A stretch of DNA of 12,213 bases from Archaeoglobi archaeon. Lineage in GTDB: Archaea > Halobacteriota > Archaeoglobi > Archaeoglobales > Archaeoglobaceae. The notes under the pieces were generated by a model, which saw only the letters and a program-made list of their open reading frames with translations, did no database searches and had not been told where the DNA came from. Below are positions 6,295 to 12,213 of the stretch, piece after piece. Numbering within the stretch: position 1 is the stretch's first letter; the number at the start of each line of letters is the position of its first letter. The translations under genes were made by a program, and so were the position numbers. The stretch covers positions 1-12,213 of the forward strand of contig JAPDIT010000064.1 in NCBI GenBank assembly GCA_029259455.1, in the 5' to 3' direction.

Positions 6295-7211
6295 AGCTCT
6301 CCGGAAACAGCCCTCTCAAAGTCGTACTCCGTCAGAATGCCCTCAGCGTGCAGGAGAGAGTTTGCTTCCTCAAAATTCTTTGCTCTCTCTACTATTTTAG
6401 CAGCCTGATTAATCTCGAACACACTTTCTGCCTTAAAATAAAAAATCAGTGTTGAGAGCGGTGTAACGAGTGTACTTCTGCCCTTTCTTAACTTTTTCAA
6501 CCCCATCTCACCCTCAAACGCCATAAGCGGAATCAGACTTGCCTCAGTAGTGACATCCTTTACAACTTTTCTCATCTCCTCGTAATCTTTTCTGCTTAAA
6601 GAAGAGCAGCCGAGAAAACCGCCATTTTTCATTATATAAGAGATGTTGAGCAGCAACTCCTCAATTCTAAGCTCTCCATCACTCCCGAATCCTGTCATAG
6701 CGACAACTCCACCAATTCTCCTGAGTGCGGCAACGCAGATGGCATCAGCAAGCGGGCTCCTCACTCCTGATTCAAATCCTACAGAGATTGCATCTCCCCC
6801 TGCATCTACTCCAACAACAAGTGAAATTTCCTCTTTTTCTGTAAAATCTCTAATACCCTCAGCAAGAGCACTGACATTTTTTGTCAAGTCTAGGGCAACA
6901 ACTCTGCCGAGATGCCTTGCCGCCCTTGCAATATTGGGTATTATGCCGTCAGTTGTTCTTGTGTTTTCATTTGCGATTCCAACTGTCTCGTTAATTCTCT
7001 GGATGTTAACAAGCTCGTCAAGAGGTCTCGGGCCGGATTTTGGGTCTATGACAATTCTGTCCCACACGACACTCCCGTGAACAGTTTCGTATCCGAAGTG
7101 AGAAAGGAAGTTTGCTACAGGAATTGTGCTTACAATGTCTCCTCCTCCACCGATTCCAAATGCCAGAGCCTTTTTCGGCTCTAATGATTTCAGAATTTCT
7201 ATGATCTCCAT
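6291..7211 (-). CDS. DUF1152 family protein
   Basis: A 306-residue archaeal protein of unknown biochemical role, matching the DUF1152/COG4034 type. The N-terminus has a glycine-rich turn, FGIGGGGDIVSTIP (residues 18-31), like a nucleotide-binding loop, and a second glycine-rich segment lies mid-protein (VVGVDAGGDAISVG). Other family-like segments are GSVVWDRIVIDPKSGPRPLDEL (46-67) and VVALDLTKNVSALAEG. No signal peptide or membrane helix is seen, so it is probably cytosolic. The start is one base after the aIF-1A stop (TGA-A-ATG), making it the third gene of the tyrS operon. The operon link hints at housekeeping use but does not define a function. Its stop overlaps the convergent RPA-associated gene by four bases. 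Confidence 0.85.
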   Translation of the reverse strand: MEIIEILKSLEPKKALAFGIGGGGDIVSTIPVANFLSHFGYETVHGSVVWDRIVIDPKSGPRPLDELVNIQRINETVGIANENTRTTDGIIPNIARAARHLGRVVALDLTKNVSALAEGIRDFTEKEEISLVVGVDAGGDAISVGFESGVRSPLADAICVAALRRIGGVVAMTGFGSDGELRIEELLLNISYIMKNGGFLGCSSLSRKDYEEMRKVVKDVTTEASLIPLMAFEGEMGLKKLRKGRSTLVTPLSTLIFYFKAESVFEINQAAKIVERAKNFEEANSLLHAEGILTEYDFERAVSGEL

Positions 7212-7212
7212 T

Positions 7213-7479
7213 TCAGAACTTCAAATAACCCTTCCTCTCCAGCCACTCGACTTGGGGATTGGTGTATCTCCATATAATGTCCGCCCTGTCTTTCTGGAAC
7301 GGCCAGGGAACGACAATGACGATATCTCCCTCTCTGATCCAGATTTTCTTTCTCATTTTTCCCGGAATCCTTGCGAGTCTCTCCACACCGTCTTCACATC
7401 TCACCTTAATATGCCCTGCACCGAGCATTGAGGTTACCACTCCGAAAAGCTCTCCCTTGTTCCTGTCCGGTAACCTCAC
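7213..7479 (-). CDS. Translation initiation factor aIF-1A
   Basis: A small S1/IF1-type OB-fold protein that binds the ribosomal A site region and helps select the start codon. The sequence shows GELFGVVTSMLGAGHIKVRCEDG, cut here into blocks: FGVVTSMLGAGHIKVRCEDG (12-31), RIPGKMRKKIWIREGDIV (37-54) and the conserved end KADIIWRY-like ADIIWRYTNPQVEWLERKGY. Starting at GTG 7479 gives 88 residues, which drops a few residues usually found before the RVRLP segment. In-frame codons upstream (SEDDVIRV) look family-like, and a CTG at 7503-7501 overlaps the tyrS stop as CTGA, five bases after GGGGTG. The true start may therefore be 7503 (96 residues). No ATG, GTG or TTG lies upstream before an in-frame stop. 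Cotranscribed with tyrS. Confidence 0.93.
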   Translation of the reverse strand: MRLPDRNKGELFGVVTSMLGAGHIKVRCEDGVERLARIPGKMRKKIWIREGDIVIVVPWPFQKDRADIIWRYTNPQVEWLERKGYLKF

Positions 7480-7499
7480 TCTAATTACATCATCTTCAC

Positions 7500-8471
7500 T
7501 CAGAGAGACACCCCTAATCTTTTTCTTGCATCTTCAAGAAGCATGTTTAAATATTTTGCCACCGCAATCTTAAGGTCTAGGGGGTGAAGAGAGCCTGATT
7601 TGAAGTCTTCAGCAAGCTCTTCAAAGGACGCGTACTCTACGTCCCCACCAAACTTTGAATCTCTCTCCACAACAAGCTTACCAAATCTCGGAAAAATGTG
7701 GTATTTTGCTACGTCAATTACCGGATTGTTTTCTATAACTCCCGCCGGGCAATATGCCTTCCTGATTTTCCTCTCCACTTCCTCCGGTGGATCCCTCACG
7801 GATATGTAGTTCCCCTTTGAGCTGCTCATCTTCTCCCCATCGAGTCCAACAAGAATTGGTGTGTGGAGACAGACAGGAGAGCTGTAGCCAAGCCTTGGTA
7901 GGTTTTCCCTCGCGAGCATGTGGATTTTTCTCTGGTCTATCCCTCCGACAGCAAGGTCAACGCCGAGATGGGCGATGTCAAGCGCCTGCATGAGCGGATA
8001 TATCATCTGCGAGACCATTGGATCCTCCCTTCTCCTGCTTACTTCATCCATGCTCCTCCTGGCTCTATTTAACGTCGTTATCCTTGCCATTTTAAGCACG
8101 TCCAAAACGTAGTCTCTGCTGAGCTGGTACTCGCTTCCAAGTACAAACTTTGCCTTGCTCTCATCTAAGCCAAGGGCGATGAAGACTTTCTTGTTGTAGC
8201 TTGCTATCTCGGCTATCTCCTCAAAACTGCCTTTCTCATTAAGGTAAGCGTGAATATCAGCAAGGAGAACAATAACCTCAAATCCGGCCTTCTGAAGATC
8301 CATTAGCTTCTGAACCGTCATCATGTGGCCGAGATGTATTTCGCCGCTTGGCTCATAGCCAACATAAGCTCTTGGCTTCTCCTTGGTTTCGACAAGCTGT
8401 TTCAATTCTTCCTCAGTCACCACTTCCTCTGCATTTCTTGTAATGAGTCTGAGCTTTTCTGTGATGTCCAT
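7500..8471 (-). CDS. tyrS: Tyrosyl-tRNA synthetase
   Basis: A class I aminoacyl-tRNA synthetase that charges tRNA-Tyr with tyrosine in the cytosol. From the ATG at 8471 it has 323 residues, the usual compact archaeal form lacking a bacterial S4-like domain. Motifs: a tyrosine-pocket region AYVGYEPSG (35-43), the HIGH-type HLGHM (46-50), the conserved IYPLMQALDIAHLGVDLAVG block (157-176), GGIDQRKIH (176-184), and the KMSKS-type KMSSSKG (214-220). An in-frame TTG at 8480 would add three residues, but a TATA-like box (8493-8501) lies about 26 bases before ATG 8471, favouring a leaderless start there. It is the first gene of a tight minus-strand operon with aIF-1A and a DUF1152-like gene. Confidence 0.96.
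   Translation of the reverse strand: MDITEKLRLITRNAEEVVTEEELKQLVETKEKPRAYVGYEPSGEIHLGHMMTVQKLMDLQKAGFEVIVLLADIHAYLNEKGSFEEIAEIASYNKKVFIALGLDESKAKFVLGSEYQLSRDYVLDVLKMARITTLNRARRSMDEVSRRREDPMVSQMIYPLMQALDIAHLGVDLAVGGIDQRKIHMLARENLPRLGYSSPVCLHTPILVGLDGEKMSSSKGNYISVRDPPEEVERKIRKAYCPAGVIENNPVIDVAKYHIFPRFGKLVVERDSKFGGDVEYASFEELAEDFKSGSLHPLDLKIAVAKYLNMLLEDARKRLGVSL
7509..7514 (-). promoter_or_regulatory. Possible ribosome-binding site for aIF-1A
   Basis: GGGGTG on the minus strand, inside the 3' end of tyrS. It is placed five bases before a CTG codon that overlaps the tyrS stop and much too far (over 25 bases) from GTG 7479, so it matters for choosing the aIF-1A start. It could also be a coding coincidence. 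Confidence 0.35.
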
Positions 8472-8492
8472 AATGGGCAAAAAATCAAGCTG

Positions 8493-8501
8493 TTTTTAAA
8501 G
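8493..8501 (-). promoter_or_regulatory. TATA-like box for the tyrS operon
   Basis: CTTTAAAAA on the minus strand, centred about 26 bases before ATG 8471, which predicts a leaderless tyrS mRNA. A second similar element (CTTTAAAC) lies about 10 bases further upstream. Confidence 0.5.
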
Positions 8502-8520
8502 TTGTTTAAAGCTAGTAAGA

Positions 8521-8530
8521 ACTGTACAGT
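8521..8530. promoter_or_regulatory. Perfect 10-bp palindrome in a divergent promoter region
   Basis: ACTGTACAGT reads identically on both strands and lies between the tyrS and ATPase promoters, about 20 bases upstream of the former box and 43 of the latter. It could be a regulator site. A 10-bp palindrome can also occur by chance. Confidence 0.3.
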
Positions 8531-8569
8531 CCCTTTGCTATTGCTACTCTCAAAAACACTGCACTTGAA

Positions 8570-8582
8570 AAATATTTATACT
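8570..8582 (+). promoter_or_regulatory. TATA-like box for the ATPase/Roadblock/FIST-like operon
   Basis: AAATATTTATACT lies with its centre about 28 bases before the ATG at 8605, a strong archaeal promoter match for a leaderless mRNA. No ribosome-binding site is seen before the ATG. Confidence 0.55.
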
Positions 8583-8604
8583 TCTTTAAACTTAATTTCA
8601 AATA

Positions 8605-9363
8605 ATGTTGGAGAGAATAAAGTCGGGCATCATCGGACTCGATGAAATCATCGGTGGTGGATTCATCAAGAACACTGTCAACGCAGTTGTAGGTGGTATG
8701 GGGTGCGGGAAGACCATTTTCTGCATGAATTACATTCTTGAAGGGCTTGAAAATGGTGAAAAATGCATGTATGCATCTCCCGATCTCGATGTCAACGAAT
8801 TTTTAAGAGTTGCTAAGTCTCTCCTGTGGGATTTTTCCAAATACACAGAGAACGGACAGCTAAGTATAATAAAGGTCATGGCGGAAGACATTACATCGCT
8901 AATTCAGATGGCTTTTGAATACGATAGGGTTGTTATAGACGCTCTGTCTCCTCTTGTTGTAGATGTCGAATCTGAGGAGAGAAAGGAGATAAGCTGGTTG
9001 CTTAAAAATCTCAAATCGAAAGGGACAGCTCTGATTACTGTGGAAGAACCTCTTAGGCGAAATGCTGATCTTGTACTCCTCTTGGCAGACTCTGTTATAA
9101 ATCTGAGATACACGGGTTATGGTGGTCCTTTCAGCAGGACGCTGAGAATTCTTAAACACAGAATGTCCTGGCATGCTGACGGAGTTTATCCCTTCTACAT
9201 AATAGAGGGTGCGGGAATAGTCATCGATGAAAAGAGGGGTGAGGGGTTCGAGGTGGAGGAGCTTGACTTGCCTGAAAGGGCTAAGGAAAAAATCAGGGAA
9301 CTGTGCAGAAAAGGCGTTCTTACTCCAGAAGATTTTGAAAAGATAAAGCGGAGAATATCATGA
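8605..9363 (+). CDS. RecA/KaiC-like ATPase with a C-terminal SHOCT-like tail
   Basis: A 252-residue single-domain P-loop ATPase of the archaeal KaiC-like group (RecA superfamily). It opens with SGIIGLDEIIGGGF (7-20), the usual lead-in, followed by Walker A GGMGCGKT (30-37), Walker B VVIDALS (109-115) and the late KaiC-like block RTLRILKHRMSWHADGVYPF (178-197). The last 25 residues (KIRELCRKGVLTPEDFEKIK) resemble a SHOCT motif, a short oligomerisation or binding tail. It is shorter than two-domain KaiC, and KaiC's autophosphorylation residues are not evident. The first gene of a three-gene operon, its stop overlaps the next start (ATGA, 9360-9363), with GGAG at 9350-9353 as ribosome-binding site for that gene. 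Probably a regulatory or sensory ATPase; no clock function is implied. Confidence 0.85.
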   Translation: MLERIKSGIIGLDEIIGGGFIKNTVNAVVGGMGCGKTIFCMNYILEGLENGEKCMYASPDLDVNEFLRVAKSLLWDFSKYTENGQLSIIKVMAEDITSLIQMAFEYDRVVIDALSPLVVDVESEERKEISWLLKNLKSKGTALITVEEPLRRNADLVLLLADSVINLRYTGYGGPFSRTLRILKHRMSWHADGVYPFYIIEGAGIVIDEKRGEGFEVEELDLPERAKEKIRELCRKGVLTPEDFEKIKRRIS

Positions 9364-9689
9364 GGGCAGATTTACTTGAAATCATTGAGCCTTTCACAAC
9401 GGACGATTCAATTCTTTTCGCGGTAATTTATAGTGTAGATGGCACAGTTCTTGCCAGCTATATAAAGAGCAGAGAGTGGATTCCAACCCTTGAGTGGGCG
9501 GAAAAGCAAGTTGAGGCTGTTACAAGACAGGTACTAGAGGAGAACTTGGATAGCGTTGAGTTCAGATTTGGAAAGGAAGGGATTCTCATAAAGCCAATCT
9601 CAAGGTCGATGCTCCTCGTGGTGGGTATTTCTGATGCTGCCTCACTTTACAAGGTGAGAATCGATACCGAATCGCTGCGTTATGATTGA
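9360..9689 (+). CDS. Roadblock/LC7-like protein
   Basis: A 109-residue cytosolic protein. Its pattern fits the profilin-like Roadblock/LC7 fold: a first strand pair ILFAVIYSVDGTVLASYI (19-36, including the typical 'DG..LAS'), a helix (WAEKQVEAVTRQVLEE, about 46-61) and strands VEFRFGKEGILIKPIS and SMLLVVGISD. Prokaryotic Roadblock proteins (MglB, for example) form dimers that bind and regulate small GTPases or other NTPases. No small GTPase is encoded here; the partner is more likely the KaiC-like ATPase, whose gene overlaps the start. The assignment rests on pattern only. The stop overlaps the next gene by eight bases. Confidence 0.6.
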   Translation: MRADLLEIIEPFTTDDSILFAVIYSVDGTVLASYIKSREWIPTLEWAEKQVEAVTRQVLEENLDSVEFRFGKEGILIKPISRSMLLVVGISDAASLYKVRIDTESLRYD

Positions 9690-10914
9690 TTTCGCGTACA
9701 GTCTGAAAAATGACGTAAGAAGAGCGTTTGGGGAAATAAGCTCAAAAGCTGAAAAGCTAGACTTTAAGCCAAATCTTGCAATAGTTTACGTAACTGAAGG
9801 TCTCCAGAAAGATGCAAAAGTGTTTAAATTCGATTTTAATACGCTCTGCGTCCCAGTTGAAGGGTTCATAACGCCAAAAGGGGTTTGGACTCGCGGATGC
9901 CTGTGCATGTTTGCGGATATGGACTACACCCTGAATGTTTTCAAAGGAAGCACGGATGAAGTGGTAGAGCAGTTGAGAAACGTGGAAAAGGGGAAGTTCA
10001 ATTTGCTGGTCTATCCACTTTTTTATGTTGAAAGTTACCGCTCTTCTGTGGGAAAATATCTCAGGCTTAAACTGACGTCAGACTTGGAAAAAGCGTCAGA
10101 AATCTATGAGGGGATGGTTTATCCAATGAATATTTTGCTGAGACCTTTTAGAGACGAATCGAGAGAGGTAGTTTCGCTTAACATCTTTCCTATAAAATTC
10201 GGGTTTGGTAAACCTCAAATCCTCTTAAACGGAGAAAAAGTAGGTAGAGGCGTTGTTCATTTATCCTTTGATCGTGATTTTGAATCGAGATACACTGATT
10301 TTCTTCCAGAGAGAGGCAGAGGTTTGGAAGAGACAAAAGAAATACTAAAAAAAGAATTTCAATTTATAGAGGAGGTTGAAGTGGAGAAGAGCAATTTGGT
10401 AATCGGAAAAATTAACGGAGAGAGAATTAACGGAGAGAGTGTAAGAGAATATCTAAGAAAACACCGAGTTAGAATGAGGGAAAGTTTGGAGAAGGATATG
10501 AAGGGAGAGGAATTTTTTGGCGCTACCCCCTACGGTCTGCTGTTCTTTAGTAGGGAAACCGGTGGAGCGGCAGGATTAGGGCTGATGGATTACGATTTGA
10601 AATTTTATCCTTCGCTATTTGATCTTACACTTTTCGACAACAGAGCTGTATTTTTTGGCGAGAGATTGAGTAAAGGCCTATCGAATGTAGCGGCAGAAAT
10701 TGAGAAAACTAAATTTGATTTTGTTCTATTCGATCAAAACTTAATGTTGATGTTTGAAGATAGGATTGTCAGTCTTTTTAGAGGGCAAAATACGTCTGGA
10801 ATAATTACTTCATTCCCCTCATACACTGGAAATTTGGAGAGAAGAATCATGTCCGAAGTTGAAAAGAAGATAGTGTTGAACACATCTCTTTCTACAGTAT
10901 TCATAAACTTCTGA
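9682..10914 (+). CDS. Large protein resembling FIST sensory proteins
   Basis: A 410-residue protein with no signal peptide or membrane helix. Its layout suggests a FIST_N domain (about 25-200: PNLAIVYVTEG; GVWTRGCLCMFADMD in place of the usual 'GCSTAGE' turn; IKFGFGKPQILLNGEKVGRG; VVHLSFD) and a FIST_C domain (about 225-410: EEVEVEKSNLVIGKINGE followed by ESVREYLRK, then GATPYGLLFFS and AVFFGERLSKG). FIST domains are predicted small-ligand (amino-acid type) sensors, usually attached to signalling enzymes; here the protein stands alone. It starts inside the Roadblock gene (eight-base overlap) and ends 14 bases inside the convergent prenyltransferase gene. A 15-bp tandem repeat in the coding sequence (10410-10439) duplicates the INGER motif. 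FIST is a tentative call; the reading frame is secure. Confidence 0.55.
   Translation: MIDFAYSLKNDVRRAFGEISSKAEKLDFKPNLAIVYVTEGLQKDAKVFKFDFNTLCVPVEGFITPKGVWTRGCLCMFADMDYTLNVFKGSTDEVVEQLRNVEKGKFNLLVYPLFYVESYRSSVGKYLRLKLTSDLEKASEIYEGMVYPMNILLRPFRDESREVVSLNIFPIKFGFGKPQILLNGEKVGRGVVHLSFDRDFESRYTDFLPERGRGLEETKEILKKEFQFIEEVEVEKSNLVIGKINGERINGESVREYLRKHRVRMRESLEKDMKGEEFFGATPYGLLFFSRETGGAAGLGLMDYDLKFYPSLFDLTLFDNRAVFFGERLSKGLSNVAAEIEKTKFDFVLFDQNLMLMFEDRIVSLFRGQNTSGIITSFPSYTGNLERRIMSEVEKKIVLNTSLSTVFINF
10410..10439 (+). repeat. 15-bp perfect tandem duplication
   Basis: AATTAACGGAGAGAG occurs twice without a gap (10410-10424 and 10425-10439). It adds five in-frame codons to the FIST-like gene, doubling an ING motif at the predicted start of a helix, so it is tolerated or young. 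Confidence 0.85.
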
Positions 10915-11773
10915 TGCAGGATAATGCAGCGATAGCGAGAATTGAAAGTATATGCAGTTTCGTGTATGCTTTTAATTCGGACAGTATTTCTCTGCCTATT
11001 TTCCAGCTGTGCCTGTGGAATCTTAGAGCACAGTACAACAAAGGAATTAGTATTACGAGTAAAAAAACCAATTTTGATAGATAAATCAACAACGGAGAAA
11101 ATGCGGCAAACATTATCGATACAATAAACGAAAAGACCGAGAACTTCAGAAGGGTGCTTGGCGGAAATACAACTGCGAGAGTTCGGTAGCCCGCTTGAAT
11201 GTCTGCAGATATGTCCTTGATATCCTTTAGGAAGAAGCCTGAGAGATAAGTTGCAGACAGCACGAGTGCAAAGCTGACCCCTACCGTCGAAACTTCAGAG
11301 AAGAATGTCCAAATGAGTAGAGGGAAAGACGTTGAAGTAATTAAGTATGTTATAATTTCAGTTCTGTAGTCTTCTTTCAGTCTTCGTATGAACCTGCCAA
11401 TAAATATCTTGTCCGAGTAAATCCAGGTTAAAACTGTCAAGATGATGTATGCAGCTACTGCTATCTCTTTATCCTTCGACCACCACAAAACAAGGAGATA
11501 AGCTACAATGTAACAAACGATTACAAAGGCTGTAGCCTCCTTTCTTTTACAAATTAAAAATTCAGCTTCAACCCTTCCGGCTTCGAGGTCATCCTCCGCA
11601 TCGTTTACATGATTCCACAAATTTATGGCCGTGAAAAAGAATGAAGCAAACAAATACGACACTACAAACGACATCAAGTCACCGGTTAAACAAAAACCAA
11701 GAAAAGAAACAAGAGGTAAAGGATAAGCTATTGTAGCGGGTTTACCACCTATTTTCAAAAATTTTAAAATCAT
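10901..11773 (-). CDS. UbiA-family prenyltransferase
   Basis: A 290-residue integral membrane protein of the UbiA superfamily, which transfers isoprenoid chains. The first Asp-rich motif is NHVNDAEDD (N54, D58, D62: NxxxDxxxD) and the second is DIKDISADIQAGYRTL (D184, D187, D191), both at normal positions and presumed to bind Mg2+-pyrophosphate. Seven to nine hydrophobic helices can be traced, such as LVSFLGFCL, TAFVIVCYIVAYLLVLW, AAYIILTVLTWIY and VFLLVILIPLLYCA. In archaea these enzymes make the ether-lipid precursor (geranylgeranylglyceryl phosphate), or attach the side chain of quinones or a porphyrin; the exact acceptor is not evident here. The start codon overlaps the stop of a 32-codon ORF (TAATG), and the 3' end overlaps the FIST-like gene by 14 bases. 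The overall length is normal. Confidence 0.85.
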   Translation of the reverse strand: MILKFLKIGGKPATIAYPLPLVSFLGFCLTGDLMSFVVSYLFASFFFTAINLWNHVNDAEDDLEAGRVEAEFLICKRKEATAFVIVCYIVAYLLVLWWSKDKEIAVAAYIILTVLTWIYSDKIFIGRFIRRLKEDYRTEIITYLITSTSFPLLIWTFFSEVSTVGVSFALVLSATYLSGFFLKDIKDISADIQAGYRTLAVVFPPSTLLKFSVFSFIVSIMFAAFSPLLIYLSKLVFLLVILIPLLYCALRFHRHSWKIGREILSELKAYTKLHILSILAIAALSCIRSL

Positions 11774-11871
11774 TATCCCATGAAGATCCTTATCTCCTTG
11801 AAAACCTTCTCCGCCTCCTTCCTCTCATCCTTCCTCTCCATTTCCATCACCTCAATAATAATGACTGTCAT
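11773..11871 (-). CDS. Small 32-residue ORF coupled to the prenyltransferase gene
   Basis: A short ORF (MTVIIIEVMEMERKDERKEA, then EKVFKEIRIFMG). It is very charged and helix-prone after a hydrophobic start, and its stop shares a base with the prenyltransferase start (TAATG, 11771-11775). AGGAAGGAGG-type purine-rich stretches lie inside it. A TATA-like box at 11876-11886 lies so close to the first ATG that transcription may begin inside; the ATG at 11847 or 11841 could then be the real start. It may be a small protein, a leader ORF, or the tail of a lost gene. It resembles nothing I can name, and the coupling is the main evidence. Confidence 0.4.
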   Translation of the reverse strand: MTVIIIEVMEMERKDERKEAEKVFKEIRIFMG

Positions 11872-11875
11872 ATTT

Positions 11876-11886
11876 GATATATAATT
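11876..11886 (-). promoter_or_regulatory. TATA-like box for the prenyltransferase unit
   Basis: ATTATATAT-like sequence on the minus strand, with predicted transcription start near 11854, just inside the small ORF. Confidence 0.35.
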
Positions 11887-11910
11887 TTTTCTATCGTATT
11901 AAGATAATTG

Positions 11911-11943
11911 TAATAACTATTACCATAACAATAATAGTTATTA
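11911..11943. repeat. 12-bp perfect inverted repeat, candidate operator
   Basis: TAATAACTATTA (11911-11922) and TAATAGTTATTA (11932-11943) are exact reverse complements with a nine-base spacer, so the half-sites are 21 bp apart. It lies in the AT-rich region between two divergent genes, upstream of both TATA-like boxes. A DNA hairpin or a dimeric-regulator site are both possible; it is not followed by a T-tract in a gene-end context, so a terminator is unlikely. Confidence 0.55.
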
Positions 11944-11966
11944 ACTGACGGTGTGAACGAAAAGCA

Positions 11967-11979
11967 TTTATTATATAAT
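11967..11979 (+). promoter_or_regulatory. TATA-like box for the right-edge gene
   Basis: TTTATTATATAAT lies about 24 bases before ATG 11997, consistent with a leaderless transcript. It sits 24 bases downstream of the inverted repeat. Confidence 0.5.
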
Positions 11980-11996
11980 CATACTAAAAGTTACCC

Positions 11997-12213
11997 ATGT
12001 ACTGCAAATTAGAATTAGAGAACCAGCAGACACCTACACTTAACTTGCTGTATAACCTTATGACTGAATCCCTGAACGAGTTGGGATTCAGCATTGCGGA
12101 GGATTTAACTGCATATTCTCTGATAAGAACTTTTGTAATCAGGACGATTAAAAGCATATCAGAAGACATAGTCGGGAAAGATAGAACGACAATAATCAAA
12201 AGTATCCAAAGAT
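11997..12213 (+). CDS. Partial gene of unknown function (5' part only)
   Basis: From ATG 11997 the frame is open to the window edge (72 codons plus one base). The visible part begins MYCKLELENQQTPTLNLLYN and continues with helix-prone sequence (ESLNELGFSIAEDLTAYSLI, then RTFVIRTIKSISEDIVG) and a short KDRTTIIKSIQR segment that could be part of a DNA-binding helix-turn-helix. I do not recognise the family. The N-terminal helix-plus-HTH shape vaguely recalls archaeal transposases of the IS4/ISH3 group, but this cannot be decided without the rest. A good TATA-like box 24 bases upstream supports it being real. The minus-strand reading over the same bases is its shadow. Confidence 0.5.
   Translation, partial: MYCKLELENQQTPTLNLLYNLMTESLNELGFSIAEDLTAYSLIRTFVIRTIKSISEDIVGKDRTTIIKSIQR

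Noticed and set aside
6643..7080. A 145-codon plus-strand ORF, serine/proline/alanine rich
   Set aside because: It is the shadow of the DUF1152-like gene, whose glycine-rich motifs and operon context are clear.
8605..9363. True circadian KaiC
   Set aside because: Only one RecA domain is present, and no KaiA/KaiB genes or KaiC phosphorylation-site block are visible.
11911..11943. Rho-independent-like terminator
   Set aside because: The inverted repeat is AT-only in its stems apart from one pair, lies between divergent promoters and does not follow any gene end.

Overview
The window looks archaeal and most like a hyperthermophilic euryarchaeon of the Archaeoglobus type. It carries an archaeal tyrosyl-tRNA synthetase, aIF-1A, an RPA-type single-strand DNA binding protein with a zinc finger, a UbiA-family prenyltransferase and a Sua5/YrdC protein. 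Many start codons lie about 25-30 bases downstream of a TATA-like box (leaderless mRNAs), and start and stop codons often overlap inside gene clusters. The genus is my recognition from memory of these proteins and this gene neighbourhood; it was not computed.

Layout, left to right. (1) 1-1130: the 5' end of a minus-strand gene runs off the left edge; a divergent two-gene unit encodes a probable lipoprotein and a very small membrane protein. (2) 1131-1352: a frameshifted relic of the left-edge gene, then a TATA box and an inverted repeat in front of (3) 1353-3273: an ArsR-like regulator, an ABC ATPase and an ABC-2 permease, joined by ATGA overlaps. The permease carries two compensating frameshifts in this sequence. 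(4) 3274-3651: a heavily decayed transposase C-terminus. (5) 3652-6294: Sua5-type threonylcarbamoyl-AMP synthase (minus), divergent from the RPA large subunit and its acidic partner (plus). (6) 6291-8471 on the minus strand: tyrS, aIF-1A and a DUF1152-like gene, tightly packed and apparently co-transcribed. (7) 8605-10914: three overlapping plus-strand genes for a RecA/KaiC-like ATPase, a Roadblock/LC7-like protein and a protein that resembles FIST sensory proteins. (8) 10901-11871 on the minus strand: a 32-codon ORF coupled to a UbiA-family prenyltransferase. (9) 11872-12213: an AT-rich divergent promoter region with a perfect 12-bp inverted repeat, then the start of an unrecognised gene cut by the right edge.

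How the parts may work together: the regulator/ABC cluster looks like a self-regulated export system. The RPA pair serves DNA replication and repair, and tyrS/aIF-1A serve translation. The least familiar unit is the ATPase-Roadblock-FIST-like trio, whose overlapping starts suggest one functional complex, plausibly a small-molecule-sensing or regulatory NTPase module. No tRNA, rRNA, CRISPR array or intact insertion sequence was seen.
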